34,326 bases of DNA from Candidatus Gastranaerophilales bacterium. Its GTDB lineage: Bacteria > Cyanobacteriota > Vampirovibrionia > Gastranaerophilales > Gastranaerophilaceae. The DNA is taken from NCBI GenBank assembly GCA_944323535.1, contig CALUSW010000014.1, positions 1 through 34,326 on the forward strand, written 5' to 3'. The first letter of the stretch is position 1. Every line of letters begins with the position of its first letter. Shown here in pieces: positions 8,149 through 15,893 of this stretch. The position numbers and the translations under genes were made by a program. Below the pieces are notes generated by a model. That model ran no database searches and was not told the DNA's origin. It saw nothing but the letters and a program-made list of their open reading frames with translations.

Positions 8149-8176
8149 TTCTTGTGCTGTAATTGTAGCACAAGAA
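8149..8176. promoter_or_regulatory. Candidate MarR operator
   Basis: A perfect inverted repeat of two 10-bp arms (TTCTTGTGCT and AGCACAAGAA) separated by 8 bases lies in the 78-bp gap between the divergent marR and tolC-like genes. A TATAAT on the plus strand (8142-8147) and one on the minus strand (8145-8140) sit beside it, so a bound repressor would cover the tolC-like start site and the upstream part of the marR promoter. Confidence 0.7.
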
Positions 8177-8197
8177 AAAATTTGGGAATACATAATT

Positions 8198-9583
8198 ATG
8201 AAAAAAATTCTTATATGCTTATTAATATTTACATTTCTGGTCTTTCCTGCATATGCCAAAAAGAAACAAAATGAAAATGAACATGCAAAAGAAACCGTTC
8301 AATATATGAATCTTGAATGGTGGTCAAACTATAAAGACGATATATTAATACAGCATTTAAAAAATCTTTATGAATCAAATTATGATTTAAAAAATGCAGA
8401 ATTAAAAATAAAAGAAAATGAAAAACTTGTTAAAATTCAGTTTGCAAATGAACTGCCGCAATTGACTTTTGACGGATATATAGCAAGGGATTTGCGCTCT
8501 TCTGTTCAAAGATACGGAAATATGGTTATTCCCAGCTATGCCCAGAATAATTTTCAGCTGCCCTTAACGGCTAGCTATGAAATTGATATATGGGGAAAAA
8601 ACAGGTTAAAAACAAAAAGCACCGAACAATATCTGGAGATGGTTAAACAAGCGGAAAGAGCAACTTATATTGCTTTAACCTCCGATTTTACGGCAGAATA
8701 TCTTAACCTTATAAAATGTGACAAGCTTTTGTCTATCCAAAATGAACTTATTGATATTCAAAAAGAAATTACAGCAAAAACGCAGGATAAATTTGAAACG
8801 GGGCTCGCCTCCGTTAATGAACTTTATGCCGAACAAAAAATGCTTGCTGCAATGAAAGAAGAAAAAAATAATCTTGAAGAAAAACAAGAAGTATTGATAA
8901 ATTCTCTCCGTGTATACCTTTCAAAAGGAGATGGAGAAATTGAAAGAAATAATTATGAAAATCTCACTTTTCTTGAGAATATTCCAGAAAAAATCAACTC
9001 GGATATTATTGAAAACAGACCTGATTTTATTATGCAGGAAGCAAATATTAAACGTGCGGGATATGATGCTAAAATAGCAAAAAAAGAATTATTGCCGAGT
9101 ATTATTGTTTTTGGTCAAATCGGATTGAATGCATACAGACTGGACAGTCTTTTTAACAGATATTCACAATTTGTTAATGCGGGAGTTATGCCTTCTTTTG
9201 ATATATTTTCGGGCGGAAGAAAAATGGCTTTTTTAAAATTGAAGAAATTTCAATATGACGAAGCTTTAAATAACTATCAAAAAACTATTCTTGAAGATAT
9301 AAAAGAATTGAATGTAAGCCTGCAAGAATATAAAACGGCTAAGAAAAATTACGATGAAAGTATTGAACGTTTGAATCTTCAAACCAAAACTTATAATTTA
9401 ATACTGGATAAAAAAGAAATAGGTTCTGCCGCAGATATTGATGTTTTATATAATAAGGAAGATTTTTTGATTACTCAAAAAGATGAAGTTTCAAATAAAA
9501 TAAATTGTTTAATATCTGCTATAACTGTTTATAAAGCAGTAGGCGGGAAAAATCTGTATGAACTTTCCACAGATAATTTATAA
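8198..9583 (+). CDS. TolC-family outer-membrane efflux channel
   Basis: A 461-aa protein with an N-terminal signal peptide (residues 1-20, cleavage after AYA) and no lipobox, so a non-lipidated outer-membrane factor. It shows the duplicated helical organisation of the family, for example LPLTASYEIDIWGKNR in the first half and AGVMPSFDIFSGGRKMAFL in the second, with long amphipathic helices between. It should be the exit duct for the divergent EmrAB-like pump. The gene shares its control region with marR. It ends just before a strong bidirectional terminator. Confidence 0.9.
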   Translation: MKKILICLLIFTFLVFPAYAKKKQNENEHAKETVQYMNLEWWSNYKDDILIQHLKNLYESNYDLKNAELKIKENEKLVKIQFANELPQLTFDGYIARDLRSSVQRYGNMVIPSYAQNNFQLPLTASYEIDIWGKNRLKTKSTEQYLEMVKQAERATYIALTSDFTAEYLNLIKCDKLLSIQNELIDIQKEITAKTQDKFETGLASVNELYAEQKMLAAMKEEKNNLEEKQEVLINSLRVYLSKGDGEIERNNYENLTFLENIPEKINSDIIENRPDFIMQEANIKRAGYDAKIAKKELLPSIIVFGQIGLNAYRLDSLFNRYSQFVNAGVMPSFDIFSGGRKMAFLKLKKFQYDEALNNYQKTILEDIKELNVSLQEYKTAKKNYDESIERLNLQTKTYNLILDKKEIGSAADIDVLYNKEDFLITQKDEVSNKINCLISAITVYKAVGGKNLYELSTDNL

Positions 9584-9614
9584 TAAGACACCGGTGCTAA
9601 GTTTACTTAGATAT

Positions 9615-9646
9615 TAAAAGGACCGGTCAATTGACCGGTCCTTTTA
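9615..9646. terminator. Bidirectional intrinsic terminator
   Basis: A 32-base perfect palindrome centred on CAATTG, with GGACCGGTC arms flanked by A4 and T4 tracts. It gives a strong hairpin with a U-run on either strand and serves the convergent tolC-like and pilin-like genes. Confidence 0.85.
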
Positions 9647-9665
9647 GTAAATTACTCATCAACTA

Positions 9666-10238
9666 TTACATTTTTCCGGCGGAAACTTGCAGAGAATTTT
9701 CAATCAGTTCATTTTCAAATTCAAAGCTGTCTTCAGCAGGGGTATCAACTTTACCGTCATAATGAACTCTGATTTGAAGACCAAGACCATCCTTGCCTCT
9801 TTTAGCTGCAATAGTTCTCAATTCATTTGTACCAAGTCCGCGGTCAACATAAATAGTTCTGGTATCATCAACGAACTTGCCTTCAAGTCCCCAATATCTT
9901 ACACCATCAGTTGTAATGAAGTTTGGAGATTCATAAGAAGAAACGCTTTCACAATCAACACGTCCGGCTGTATTCAAAGCATCGGCAACAGCTTCACAAA
10001 ACGCGGAATCGGAAATATTTTCGTCTTTCCAATAAGCCGAGGAATTTGCGGCCATAGAATATACCGTAGAATCCATAGCATTTGAAACAGCACTTTGCAT
10101 ACTATACAAAGCCTTCTTATAAGTAATTTTGTCTTTATCCGGTCTTACATTATCGATTACCGGGATTAAGATTGCAGCCAGAACCCCTATAATTGCTAAT
10201 GTGACCAGTGCTTCCGAAAGAGTAAATGCTTTTTTCAT
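9666..10238 (-). CDS. Prepilin-like protein (type IV pilin / pseudopilin)
   Basis: A 190-aa protein starting with a type IV prepilin signal: a short basic leader MKKA, then F-T-L-S-E with the conserved glutamate at mature position 5, then a hydrophobic helix (residues about 9-27). The residue before the cleavage point is alanine where glycine is usual; prepilin peptidases can accept this. The remainder is a soluble domain with two cysteines (in DSAFCEA and RVDCES) that could form a disulfide. The ribosome-binding site AAGGA precedes the ATG. It stands alone behind its own promoter, so it may be one of a family of secreted pilin-like proteins, not the main pilin. Confidence 0.8.
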   Translation of the reverse strand: MKKAFTLSEALVTLAIIGVLAAILIPVIDNVRPDKDKITYKKALYSMQSAVSNAMDSTVYSMAANSSAYWKDENISDSAFCEAVADALNTAGRVDCESVSSYESPNFITTDGVRYWGLEGKFVDDTRTIYVDRGLGTNELRTIAAKRGKDGLGLQIRVHYDGKVDTPAEDSFEFENELIENSLQVSAGKM

Positions 10239-10284
10239 TTAGATTATCCTTATACTCACATAAAGTGACTCATCATATACTATT

Positions 10285-10313
10285 AATATAATACCACATT
10301 TTTAGAAATTCAA
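10285..10313 (-). promoter_or_regulatory. Promoter of the pilin-like gene
   Basis: Minus-strand TTGAAT (10313-10308), a 17-base spacer and TATATT (10290-10285) lie about 46 bases before the ATG at 10238. Confidence 0.55.
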
Positions 10314-10407
10314 CTCATGTTTTTAGATTAAATAAAAAAATTTTTTAAGAAAAAATTGCTTTATCTGATATTCTACACATTTATTTCATTATTTTAAAAA
10401 GGTCAAA

Positions 10408-10434
10408 ATCCTTATTAGATAAGGATATTTTTTT
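10408..10434 (+). terminator. Orphan terminator-like hairpin
   Basis: A perfect 7-bp stem (ATCCTTA / TAAGGAT) with a 5-base loop is followed by seven T residues on the plus strand. No plus-strand gene lies before it: the region is the gap between the divergent pilin-like and rpmE genes. It is upstream of the rpmE promoter, so it is not an rpmE attenuator. It may end a short unannotated RNA or antisense transcript. Confidence 0.45.
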
Positions 10435-10499
10435 GTAACGTTTTTTGTAATTTTATTTAGAAAATGTTACATTTTTAAATGGAAATATTACGGATGTAC

Positions 10500-10528
10500 T
10501 TGATATTAAATTTTCAGGCGTTTATAAT
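10500..10528 (+). promoter_or_regulatory. rpmE promoter
   Basis: TTGATA, a 17-base spacer and TATAAT: near consensus, with an expected start at about 10535, some 34 bases before the rpmE ATG. A TGTAAC...GTTACA inverted repeat lies just upstream (about 10435-10474). Confidence 0.7.
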
Positions 10529-10568
10529 TCAATAGCTGATATATTCATAAATTAACAGAGGTAAGACT

Positions 10569-10775
10569 ATGAAAAAAGGTATACATCCCGAATACAAAAA
10601 AACAGTTATAAAATGTGTTTGCGGAAATGAAATTGAAACAGGTTCTGTTTTAGATGATATAACAGTTGAAATTTGCAACAACTGTCATCCGTTCTATACA
10701 GGAAACCAGAAAATTGTTGATACTGAAGGACGTATAGAAAAATTCAAAAAACGTTACCAGCAAAAACAAAAATAG
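10569..10775 (+). CDS. rpmE: 50S ribosomal protein L31
   Basis: A 68-aa protein matching L31 throughout: N-terminal MKKGIHPEY, a zinc-binding set of cysteines (CVC and CNNC), the HPFYTGNQK motif and a basic tail. The retained cysteines mark the zinc-binding (C+) form. Ribosome-binding site AGAGG precedes the ATG. It has its own near-consensus promoter and two terminators directly after it, so it is a single-gene transcription unit. Confidence 0.95.
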   Translation: MKKGIHPEYKKTVIKCVCGNEIETGSVLDDITVEICNNCHPFYTGNQKIVDTEGRIEKFKKRYQQKQK

Positions 10776-10779
10776 CTAT

Positions 10780-10814
10780 AACTGCGCTATACTGCTGTAT
10801 GGCGCAGTTTTTTT
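10780..10814 (+). terminator. Intrinsic terminator after rpmE (first of two)
   Basis: AACTGCGC pairs with GCGCAGTT, extended inside by ATAC/GTAT, and runs into seven T residues. Confidence 0.85.
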
Positions 10815-10817
10815 ATA

Positions 10818-10840
10818 CCCGCATATATGCGGGATTTTTT
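10818..10840 (+). terminator. Second terminator-like hairpin, just before thyX
   Basis: A 16-base perfect palindrome (CCCGCATATATGCGGG) followed by A and six T residues. It ends 16 bases before the thyX start codon. It could be a backup terminator for rpmE or an attenuator in the thyX leader. Confidence 0.7.
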
Positions 10841-10856
10841 CAGAAAAGGGGATAAA

Positions 10857-11558
10857 ATGACTCAGGATAATAATGCGCATGTAAAATTAATATCAAAACC
10901 GGAAAATATGCTCAGAACAGTATATACGGCATGCAGAACCTGTTATAGTGCTGATTCTCCTTTGAACATTTATGATTGTGATTCTGCACATGATGAAGAA
11001 AAAATGCTTAAACTTATTAAAAGAGTTATTTCGTCAGGGCATTACAGCACAATTGAACATATTCAGATTAGTTTCGCAATAAGTAATATTTCCCGGGCAT
11101 GCTCTCACCAGCTTGTAAGACACCGCCATATGTCTTTTTCCCAAAAATCTCAAAGATATGTTAAAGAGAAAGGACAGTTTGAATATCTTACTCCTGAAAC
11201 AATAGAAAAAAATTCTGAATTAAAAGAAAAATTTGATAATTTTATGCGAAAGGTTTCTGAATTTTATATAGAACTAACAGAAGCCGGAATACCGGCAGAG
11301 GATGCAAGGGCTGTTCTTCCTAATGCGGCTGCAACATCTATGGTCGCAAGTTTAAACCTTAGAGAAATGATTCACCTTGCAAATTTAAGATTATGTACGA
11401 GAGCTCAAAAAGAAATAAGAATGCTGGTAAAAAAAATGTGCGGGGAACTTATAAAAGAAGAACCATGGCTTAAAGATTATCTTGTCCCGAAATGTGACAG
11501 ATTAGGTTATTGTGATGAGGATAAATCTTGCGGCAGGAAAGCGGTTAGGGTGCAATAA
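10857..11558 (+). CDS. thyX: FAD-dependent thymidylate synthase
   Basis: A 233-aa flavoprotein that makes dTMP from dUMP using methylene-tetrahydrofolate and reduced flavin. The ThyX signature RHR-x7-S is present (R88-H-R90 to S98, in [14 protein letters not shown]). The C-terminal block [21 protein letters not shown] is also characteristic. The frame stays open to an ATG at 10827 inside the preceding terminator palindrome, but AAAAGGGG directly before 10857 fixes the start there. The stop overlaps the prfA start (TAATG), so prfA is translationally coupled. Thymidylate-kinase-like genes lie about 12 kb downstream. Confidence 0.93.
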   Translation: MTQDNNAHVKLISKPENMLRTVYTACRTCYSADSPLNIYDCDSAHDEEKMLKLIKRVISSGHYSTIEHIQISFAISNISRACSHQLVRHRHMSFSQKSQRYVKEKGQFEYLTPETIEKNSELKEKFDNFMRKVSEFYIELTEAGIPAEDARAVLPNAAATSMVASLNLREMIHLANLRLCTRAQKEIRMLVKKMCGELIKEEPWLKDYLVPKCDRLGYCDEDKSCGRKAVRVQ

Positions 11559-12640
11559 TGAAAGAAATGCTGGATAAAATACTTCAAATAGAAAGTAAAT
11601 ACAAAGAACTCGGAGAAATATTATCAGACCCCGAGGTAATTCAGGATTATAACAGATTTAAAACTTTATCCAAACAAAGAAAAGCAATGGAAGAAACTGT
11701 TGATGTATATCAAAAGTGGAAAGAAGCGGAACAAGCCGTTAATGATGCCGAAGATATGCTGAAAAATGAATCGGATGAATCAATGCGTGAATTTTTACGC
11801 GGAGAAATTTCATCTAATGAAAAGAAAATGTCAGAGCTTGAAGAAAAGATGAGAGTTCTTCTTTTGCCCCGGGATCCTATGGATGATAAAGATATTATGC
11901 TTGAAATAAGGGGTTCGGCCGGAGGTGACGAGGCTAATATTTTTGCCGGTGATTTAATGAGAATGTATTTGAGATATGCAGATAAACAGGGCTGGCAGAC
12001 ACAAATATTAAGTAAAACCGATTGTGAAGCCGGCGGAGTATCTGAGGTAATTATTTCTATTAAAGGCGACAGTATCTATTCTAAACTTAAATACGAATCG
12101 GGAGTTCACAGAGTACAAAGAGTTCCTGCAACAGAATCTCAAGGCAGAGTTCATACATCCACGGCAACGGTTGCTGTTATGCCGGAGGTTGATGATGTTG
12201 AAGTTGAACTTAATATGAATGATATTGAAATAACGACGGCACGTTCAGGCGGTGCCGGCGGACAGAATGTTAATAAAGTGGAGACAGCTGCAAGAGTATT
12301 TCATAAACCTACGGGTATAATGATATTCTGCACGGAAGAACGTTCGCAGCTGCAAAATAAAGAAAGAGCTCTTCAAATATTAAAAGCAAAGCTTTACGAT
12401 ATGGAAGTGCAAAAACAAATGAAGGAAGTAACCGATTTAAGACGTTCTCAGGTCGGAACGGGCGACAGATCGGAACGAATAAGAACATACAATTTCCCTC
12501 AGGGACGTTTAACAGATCACAGAATAGGAAAAAATCTTAATGTATGGACTGTGATAGACGGCGACTTAGATGAATTAATCGGTTTATTAATGGAGCATGA
12601 CCAGCAGTTAAAACTTGAAAAACTTGCTGAAATAAATTAG
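11558..12640 (+). CDS. prfA: Peptide chain release factor 1
   Basis: A 360-aa class I release factor that reads UAA and UAG. It has the catalytic GGQ loop at residues 234-236 ([15 protein letters not shown]) and the RF1-type codon-recognition stretch [14 protein letters not shown], whose PAT distinguishes it from the SPF of RF2. Length is standard. It overlaps thyX by one base and precedes rsmH by 13 bases. Confidence 0.96.
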   Translation: MKEMLDKILQIESKYKELGEILSDPEVIQDYNRFKTLSKQRKAMEETVDVYQKWKEAEQAVNDAEDMLKNESDESMREFLRGEISSNEKKMSELEEKMRVLLLPRDPMDDKDIMLEIRGSAGGDEANIFAGDLMRMYLRYADKQGWQTQILSKTDCEAGGVSEVIISIKGDSIYSKLKYESGVHRVQRVPATESQGRVHTSTATVAVMPEVDDVEVELNMNDIEITTARSGGAGGQNVNKVETAARVFHKPTGIMIFCTEERSQLQNKERALQILKAKLYDMEVQKQMKEVTDLRRSQVGTGDRSERIRTYNFPQGRLTDHRIGKNLNVWTVIDGDLDELIGLLMEHDQQLKLEKLAEIN

Positions 12641-12653
12641 ATCGGGGAAATAA

Positions 12654-13646
12654 ATGCAGGAATATAAACATTATCCTGTAATGCTTAAAGAAGCCGTAAA
12701 TGCATTAAACTGCGAAAGCGGCAAATTATATATAGATGCTACGCTTGGCGGAGGCGGATACAGCGGATTAATTCTGGAAAAAATTGCACCGGAAGGCAGG
12801 CTGATATCTTTTGATGTTGATGTTGATGCCGTAAATGCATCAAAAGAAAAATTAAAAGATTACAAAAACTTAACAATAGTACACGATTCTTATACTAACA
12901 TTAAGAAATATTTAGAAGAAAACAATATAAAAGAAATAGATGGGGGAATTGTTTTTGATCTGGGTGCATCTATCCCCCAATTAACCTCTGACACAAGGGG
13001 ATTCAGTTTCTTAAACGAGTCAAAATTAGACATGCGGTTTAACCAATCCGGCGATTTTTCCGCTTATGATGTGATTAATGATTATAAAGAAGCTGAATTG
13101 GTTAGAATATTTAGTGAATACGGTGAAGAAAGATTTTCAAAAAGAATTGCAAAAAAAATAATAGAAAAAAGAAAAATACAAAAAATAGAAACTACTAAAG
13201 AGCTTGTAAATATTATTTTTGAGGCAACTCCGAGAATAAAATCAAAAATTCATCCGGCAACACGGGTTTTTCAGGCAATAAGAATTGAAGTGAATCATGA
13301 ACTTGACAATATTAAAAATACATTAAACGATGTGCTTACATTATTGGCGAATAATGCTATACTATCAATAGTAACATTCCATTCTCTGGAGGACAGAATA
13401 GTAAAACAATTTTTTAAATACTATTCGAAGGAATGGATTGGGGACAACGGGCAGGTATTATCGAAAAATCAAAATTTATATGATAATTATCTTCCCGGCG
13501 GAGGCTTTAATTATAATCTTCCTTTACTTGAAATTATTAATAAAAAACCAATTACGGCAAGTGAAGAAGAAATTAAAATTAATCCGCCTTCAAGATCTGC
13601 AAAACTCAGAATAGCAAGAAGAATAAATAAACAGGAGAGACATTAG
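12654..13646 (+). CDS. rsmH: 16S rRNA (cytosine-1402-N4) methyltransferase
   Basis: A 330-aa RsmH (MraW) protein that methylates C1402 in the ribosomal decoding centre. It shows the N-terminal HYPVMLKEAVNAL, the SAM-binding loop YIDATLGGGGYSG, the FDLGASIPQL segment and the C-terminal NPPSRSAKLRIARR. In many bacteria rsmH opens the division and cell wall (dcw) cluster, and here it precedes ftsL and ftsI. The ribosome-binding site for the next gene lies in its last codons. Confidence 0.95.
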   Translation: MQEYKHYPVMLKEAVNALNCESGKLYIDATLGGGGYSGLILEKIAPEGRLISFDVDVDAVNASKEKLKDYKNLTIVHDSYTNIKKYLEENNIKEIDGGIVFDLGASIPQLTSDTRGFSFLNESKLDMRFNQSGDFSAYDVINDYKEAELVRIFSEYGEERFSKRIAKKIIEKRKIQKIETTKELVNIIFEATPRIKSKIHPATRVFQAIRIEVNHELDNIKNTLNDVLTLLANNAILSIVTFHSLEDRIVKQFFKYYSKEWIGDNGQVLSKNQNLYDNYLPGGGFNYNLPLLEIINKKPITASEEEIKINPPSRSAKLRIARRINKQERH

Positions 13647-14093
13647 TTGGGCATCAGTTCAATAAAATACATGCAAGAATCTTATATATATGAGCAAAAA
13701 GTAAACAGACAGCCTGTTTCTAATCCTGTTATTTACGGCAGATTTCCTAAATATGTTCATAAAAAATCTTCAATTGAAAAAGTTAATAAGTTTTTAAGTG
13801 TAATTTTAATGGGATTGGTTGTTTTATCTCTTGTTAGTTATTATTTTGTTTCAGACAGTGAAAAAATTATGAATAATCTTGGCAGAGAAATAGTTGCACT
13901 TAGTAATGAAAATATAGAACTTCAAAATAAAATAGATAATTTACATTCATTTAACAGGGTTGATACTGTTATTAACGGCAACAGTATGCTTGATACGGCA
14001 AAAAAAGTAATAGAAATTCCTGCCGTAAACAATGTTTCGGTTCCTAAAATAAATCCGATTCCCGTTAATTATAAATGGTCCATGGGATATTAA
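13647..14093 (+). CDS. ftsL: FtsL-like cell division protein
   Basis: A 148-aa bitopic membrane protein: a cytoplasmic N-terminus of about 47 residues, one membrane segment (about 48-68), then a short heptad-like coiled coil (EIVALSNENIELQNKIDNL) and a low-complexity tail. FtsL sequences diverge strongly, so the call rests on size, topology and position between rsmH and the class B PBP gene. FtsL acts in the divisome with FtsB, FtsQ and FtsI. The start is TTG at 13647, directly after the rsmH stop, with AGGAGAG seven bases upstream. Confidence 0.65.
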   Translation: MGISSIKYMQESYIYEQKVNRQPVSNPVIYGRFPKYVHKKSSIEKVNKFLSVILMGLVVLSLVSYYFVSDSEKIMNNLGREIVALSNENIELQNKIDNLHSFNRVDTVINGNSMLDTAKKVIEIPAVNNVSVPKINPIPVNYKWSMGY

Positions 14094-14127
14094 CTTTAAT
14101 TAAATTCTTGAACAAAATATATATTGT

Positions 14128-14148
14128 GTTACCCTGTTTGTAGGGAAC
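14128..14148 (+). promoter_or_regulatory. Hairpin covering the ftsI ribosome-binding site
   Basis: CCCT (132-135 of this kilobase) pairs with AGGG (142-145), extended by GTT/AAC around a bulged A. AGGG is the ribosome-binding sequence of ftsI, and T5 follows the hairpin. It may damp translation or act as a weak terminator in the ftsL-ftsI gap. Confidence 0.35.
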
Positions 14149-14154
14149 TTTTTA

Positions 14155-15876
14155 ATGAAAGAAACAAGTGAAAAAGAGAAGATTAAAACAATTGAAATGC
14201 GTATTAAAATAGCGCATGTATTTCTTCTGGGTTTATTTTTAATTGCAGTGATTTATCTTTTTCTTCTTCAGATAGCAGACATAAAACATTATAAAGCACG
14301 TGCAAATAATCAAAGATACAGTAAAAGTTTTGTTATGCGCGGTCAAATAGTGGACAGAAACGGGGTTAGACTTGCGGTTGATCAGGTTTCATATAATATA
14401 TATGCCCACCGTGAATATTTTGATCATACACCGGAGGAACTTGCAGAAATTCTTTCACCTCATATAGGTATTGATAAAAAGACTCTTATAAATACAATAA
14501 ATCGAGGTTCTACCGTAATTTTATTAAAAAAGGATGTAGATAGGACTACAGCTGAAAAAATAAAAAAACTTGGTCTTAGAGAAATAAGTCTGGATAAAAA
14601 AAATGACAGGGTATATCCTCAAGATGAACTTGCAGCACATGTTATAGGTTATTTTAATTCTGATGCCGATGTTGCTGCCGGAGTTGAACACAGTGCAAAA
14701 TCAAAGCTTGAGAAAATAGACAACAAAATATCAGTGCAAAGGACACCAAGAGGAGACATAATATATGAATCCGGTACCGATCCTGTTCTTGCTGCTACTC
14801 CTCAAATTGGCGAAACTGTCACGTTAACAATAGATTCCGCAATTCAGCATGTATGCGAGCGTGAATTAATGAATATGATTAATACAAAACAAGCGTCACG
14901 CGGTGCTGTCATTGTAATGAATCCGAGAAACGGAGAGATTTTGGGTTATGCCGTTTATCCGAGATACAACCCTAATAAATACAGAAAAACACCGGCTGCT
15001 AATTTAAAAAACTGGACTTTGACGGATGTTTTTCCTCCCGGCTCAACTTTTAAGGCTTTAACTGTTGCAGCCGGGCTTGAAAGCGGTAAAATCAAACCAT
15101 GGTCAAAAATTGAAGATACCGGAAAAATGAAACTCGGCAGTTGGACAATACAAAATTATGATTATCATAAACATCCTAATCCCGGAATGATAAATCTTGT
15201 ATATTTGCTTGAACATTCAAGCAATGTCGGGAGCGCAAATATAGCATTAATGATGTCTCCTATAGAATTTTATAATATATTGACTAAATTCGGAATCGGG
15301 AAAAAAACAGGTATAGATCTGGCCGGTGAGTCTTCTGGTCTTATGCCCAAACCTTTTCAATGGGATAAATCAAGACAGGCATCAATGGGTTACGGATACG
15401 GGGCTTCAGTTACTGCGATACAAATGATTTCCGCAATCAGTGCTTTGGCAAATGACGGAATCAGGGTAACCCCGCATGTTATTAAATATTCTCCTGAAGA
15501 AGAACAGGAAAACATTCAAAGAATTCAGGCAGTGAGCCCCGAAACTGCCAGAATTACCACAATGCTTCTTGCAAAAAGTGTTTCAAATTCAAAAACATAT
15601 ATTAATCTTGATAAATATACCGTAGCGGGTAAAACCGGAACATCAAAGAAACCGATGGAAAAAAAGAAAGGATATTCAGATGCTTTATATGCATCTGTAA
15701 TAGGCTATTTTCCGGCAAACAATCCGCAGTTATTAATATATGTTGTAATAGATTCGGCTACAGCCGGAGGCCCTGTCTGGGGAAATACCGTTGCCGGTCC
15801 CGTTTTTAAAGAAGTTGCATTGCAATCGGCAAGAATACTGAATATACCGCCTGATAAAGAAATAACAGAACAATAA
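14155..15876 (+). CDS. ftsI: Division transpeptidase, class B penicillin-binding protein
   Basis: A 573-aa class B PBP that crosslinks septal peptidoglycan. It has a cytoplasmic start, one membrane segment (about 21-43), a dimerisation region beginning at MRGQIVDRNG, and the transpeptidase domain with all three motifs: SxxK at S297-T-F-K300, SxN at S355-S-N357 and KTG at K493-T-G495. Position between an ftsL-like gene and murE supports FtsI over an elongation PBP2. The murE start lies 17 bases downstream. Confidence 0.92.
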   Translation: MKETSEKEKIKTIEMRIKIAHVFLLGLFLIAVIYLFLLQIADIKHYKARANNQRYSKSFVMRGQIVDRNGVRLAVDQVSYNIYAHREYFDHTPEELAEILSPHIGIDKKTLINTINRGSTVILLKKDVDRTTAEKIKKLGLREISLDKKNDRVYPQDELAAHVIGYFNSDADVAAGVEHSAKSKLEKIDNKISVQRTPRGDIIYESGTDPVLAATPQIGETVTLTIDSAIQHVCERELMNMINTKQASRGAVIVMNPRNGEILGYAVYPRYNPNKYRKTPAANLKNWTLTDVFPPGSTFKALTVAAGLESGKIKPWSKIEDTGKMKLGSWTIQNYDYHKHPNPGMINLVYLLEHSSNVGSANIALMMSPIEFYNILTKFGIGKKTGIDLAGESSGLMPKPFQWDKSRQASMGYGYGASVTAIQMISAISALANDGIRVTPHVIKYSPEEEQENIQRIQAVSPETARITTMLLAKSVSNSKTYINLDKYTVAGKTGTSKKPMEKKKGYSDALYASVIGYFPANNPQLLIYVVIDSATAGGPVWGNTVAGPVFKEVALQSARILNIPPDKEITEQ

Positions 15877-15893
15877 TTGATGAGGTGATGAAT

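Noticed and set aside
9687-10085. A 132-codon frame antisense to the pilin-like gene.
   Set aside because: The minus-strand frame has a clear prepilin signal, promoter and ribosome-binding site; the plus-strand frame has none and reads as a shadow.
10827-10856. Longer thyX start at ATG 10827.
   Set aside because: This ATG is inside a terminator palindrome with no ribosome-binding site, whereas AAAAGGGG precedes ATG 10857.
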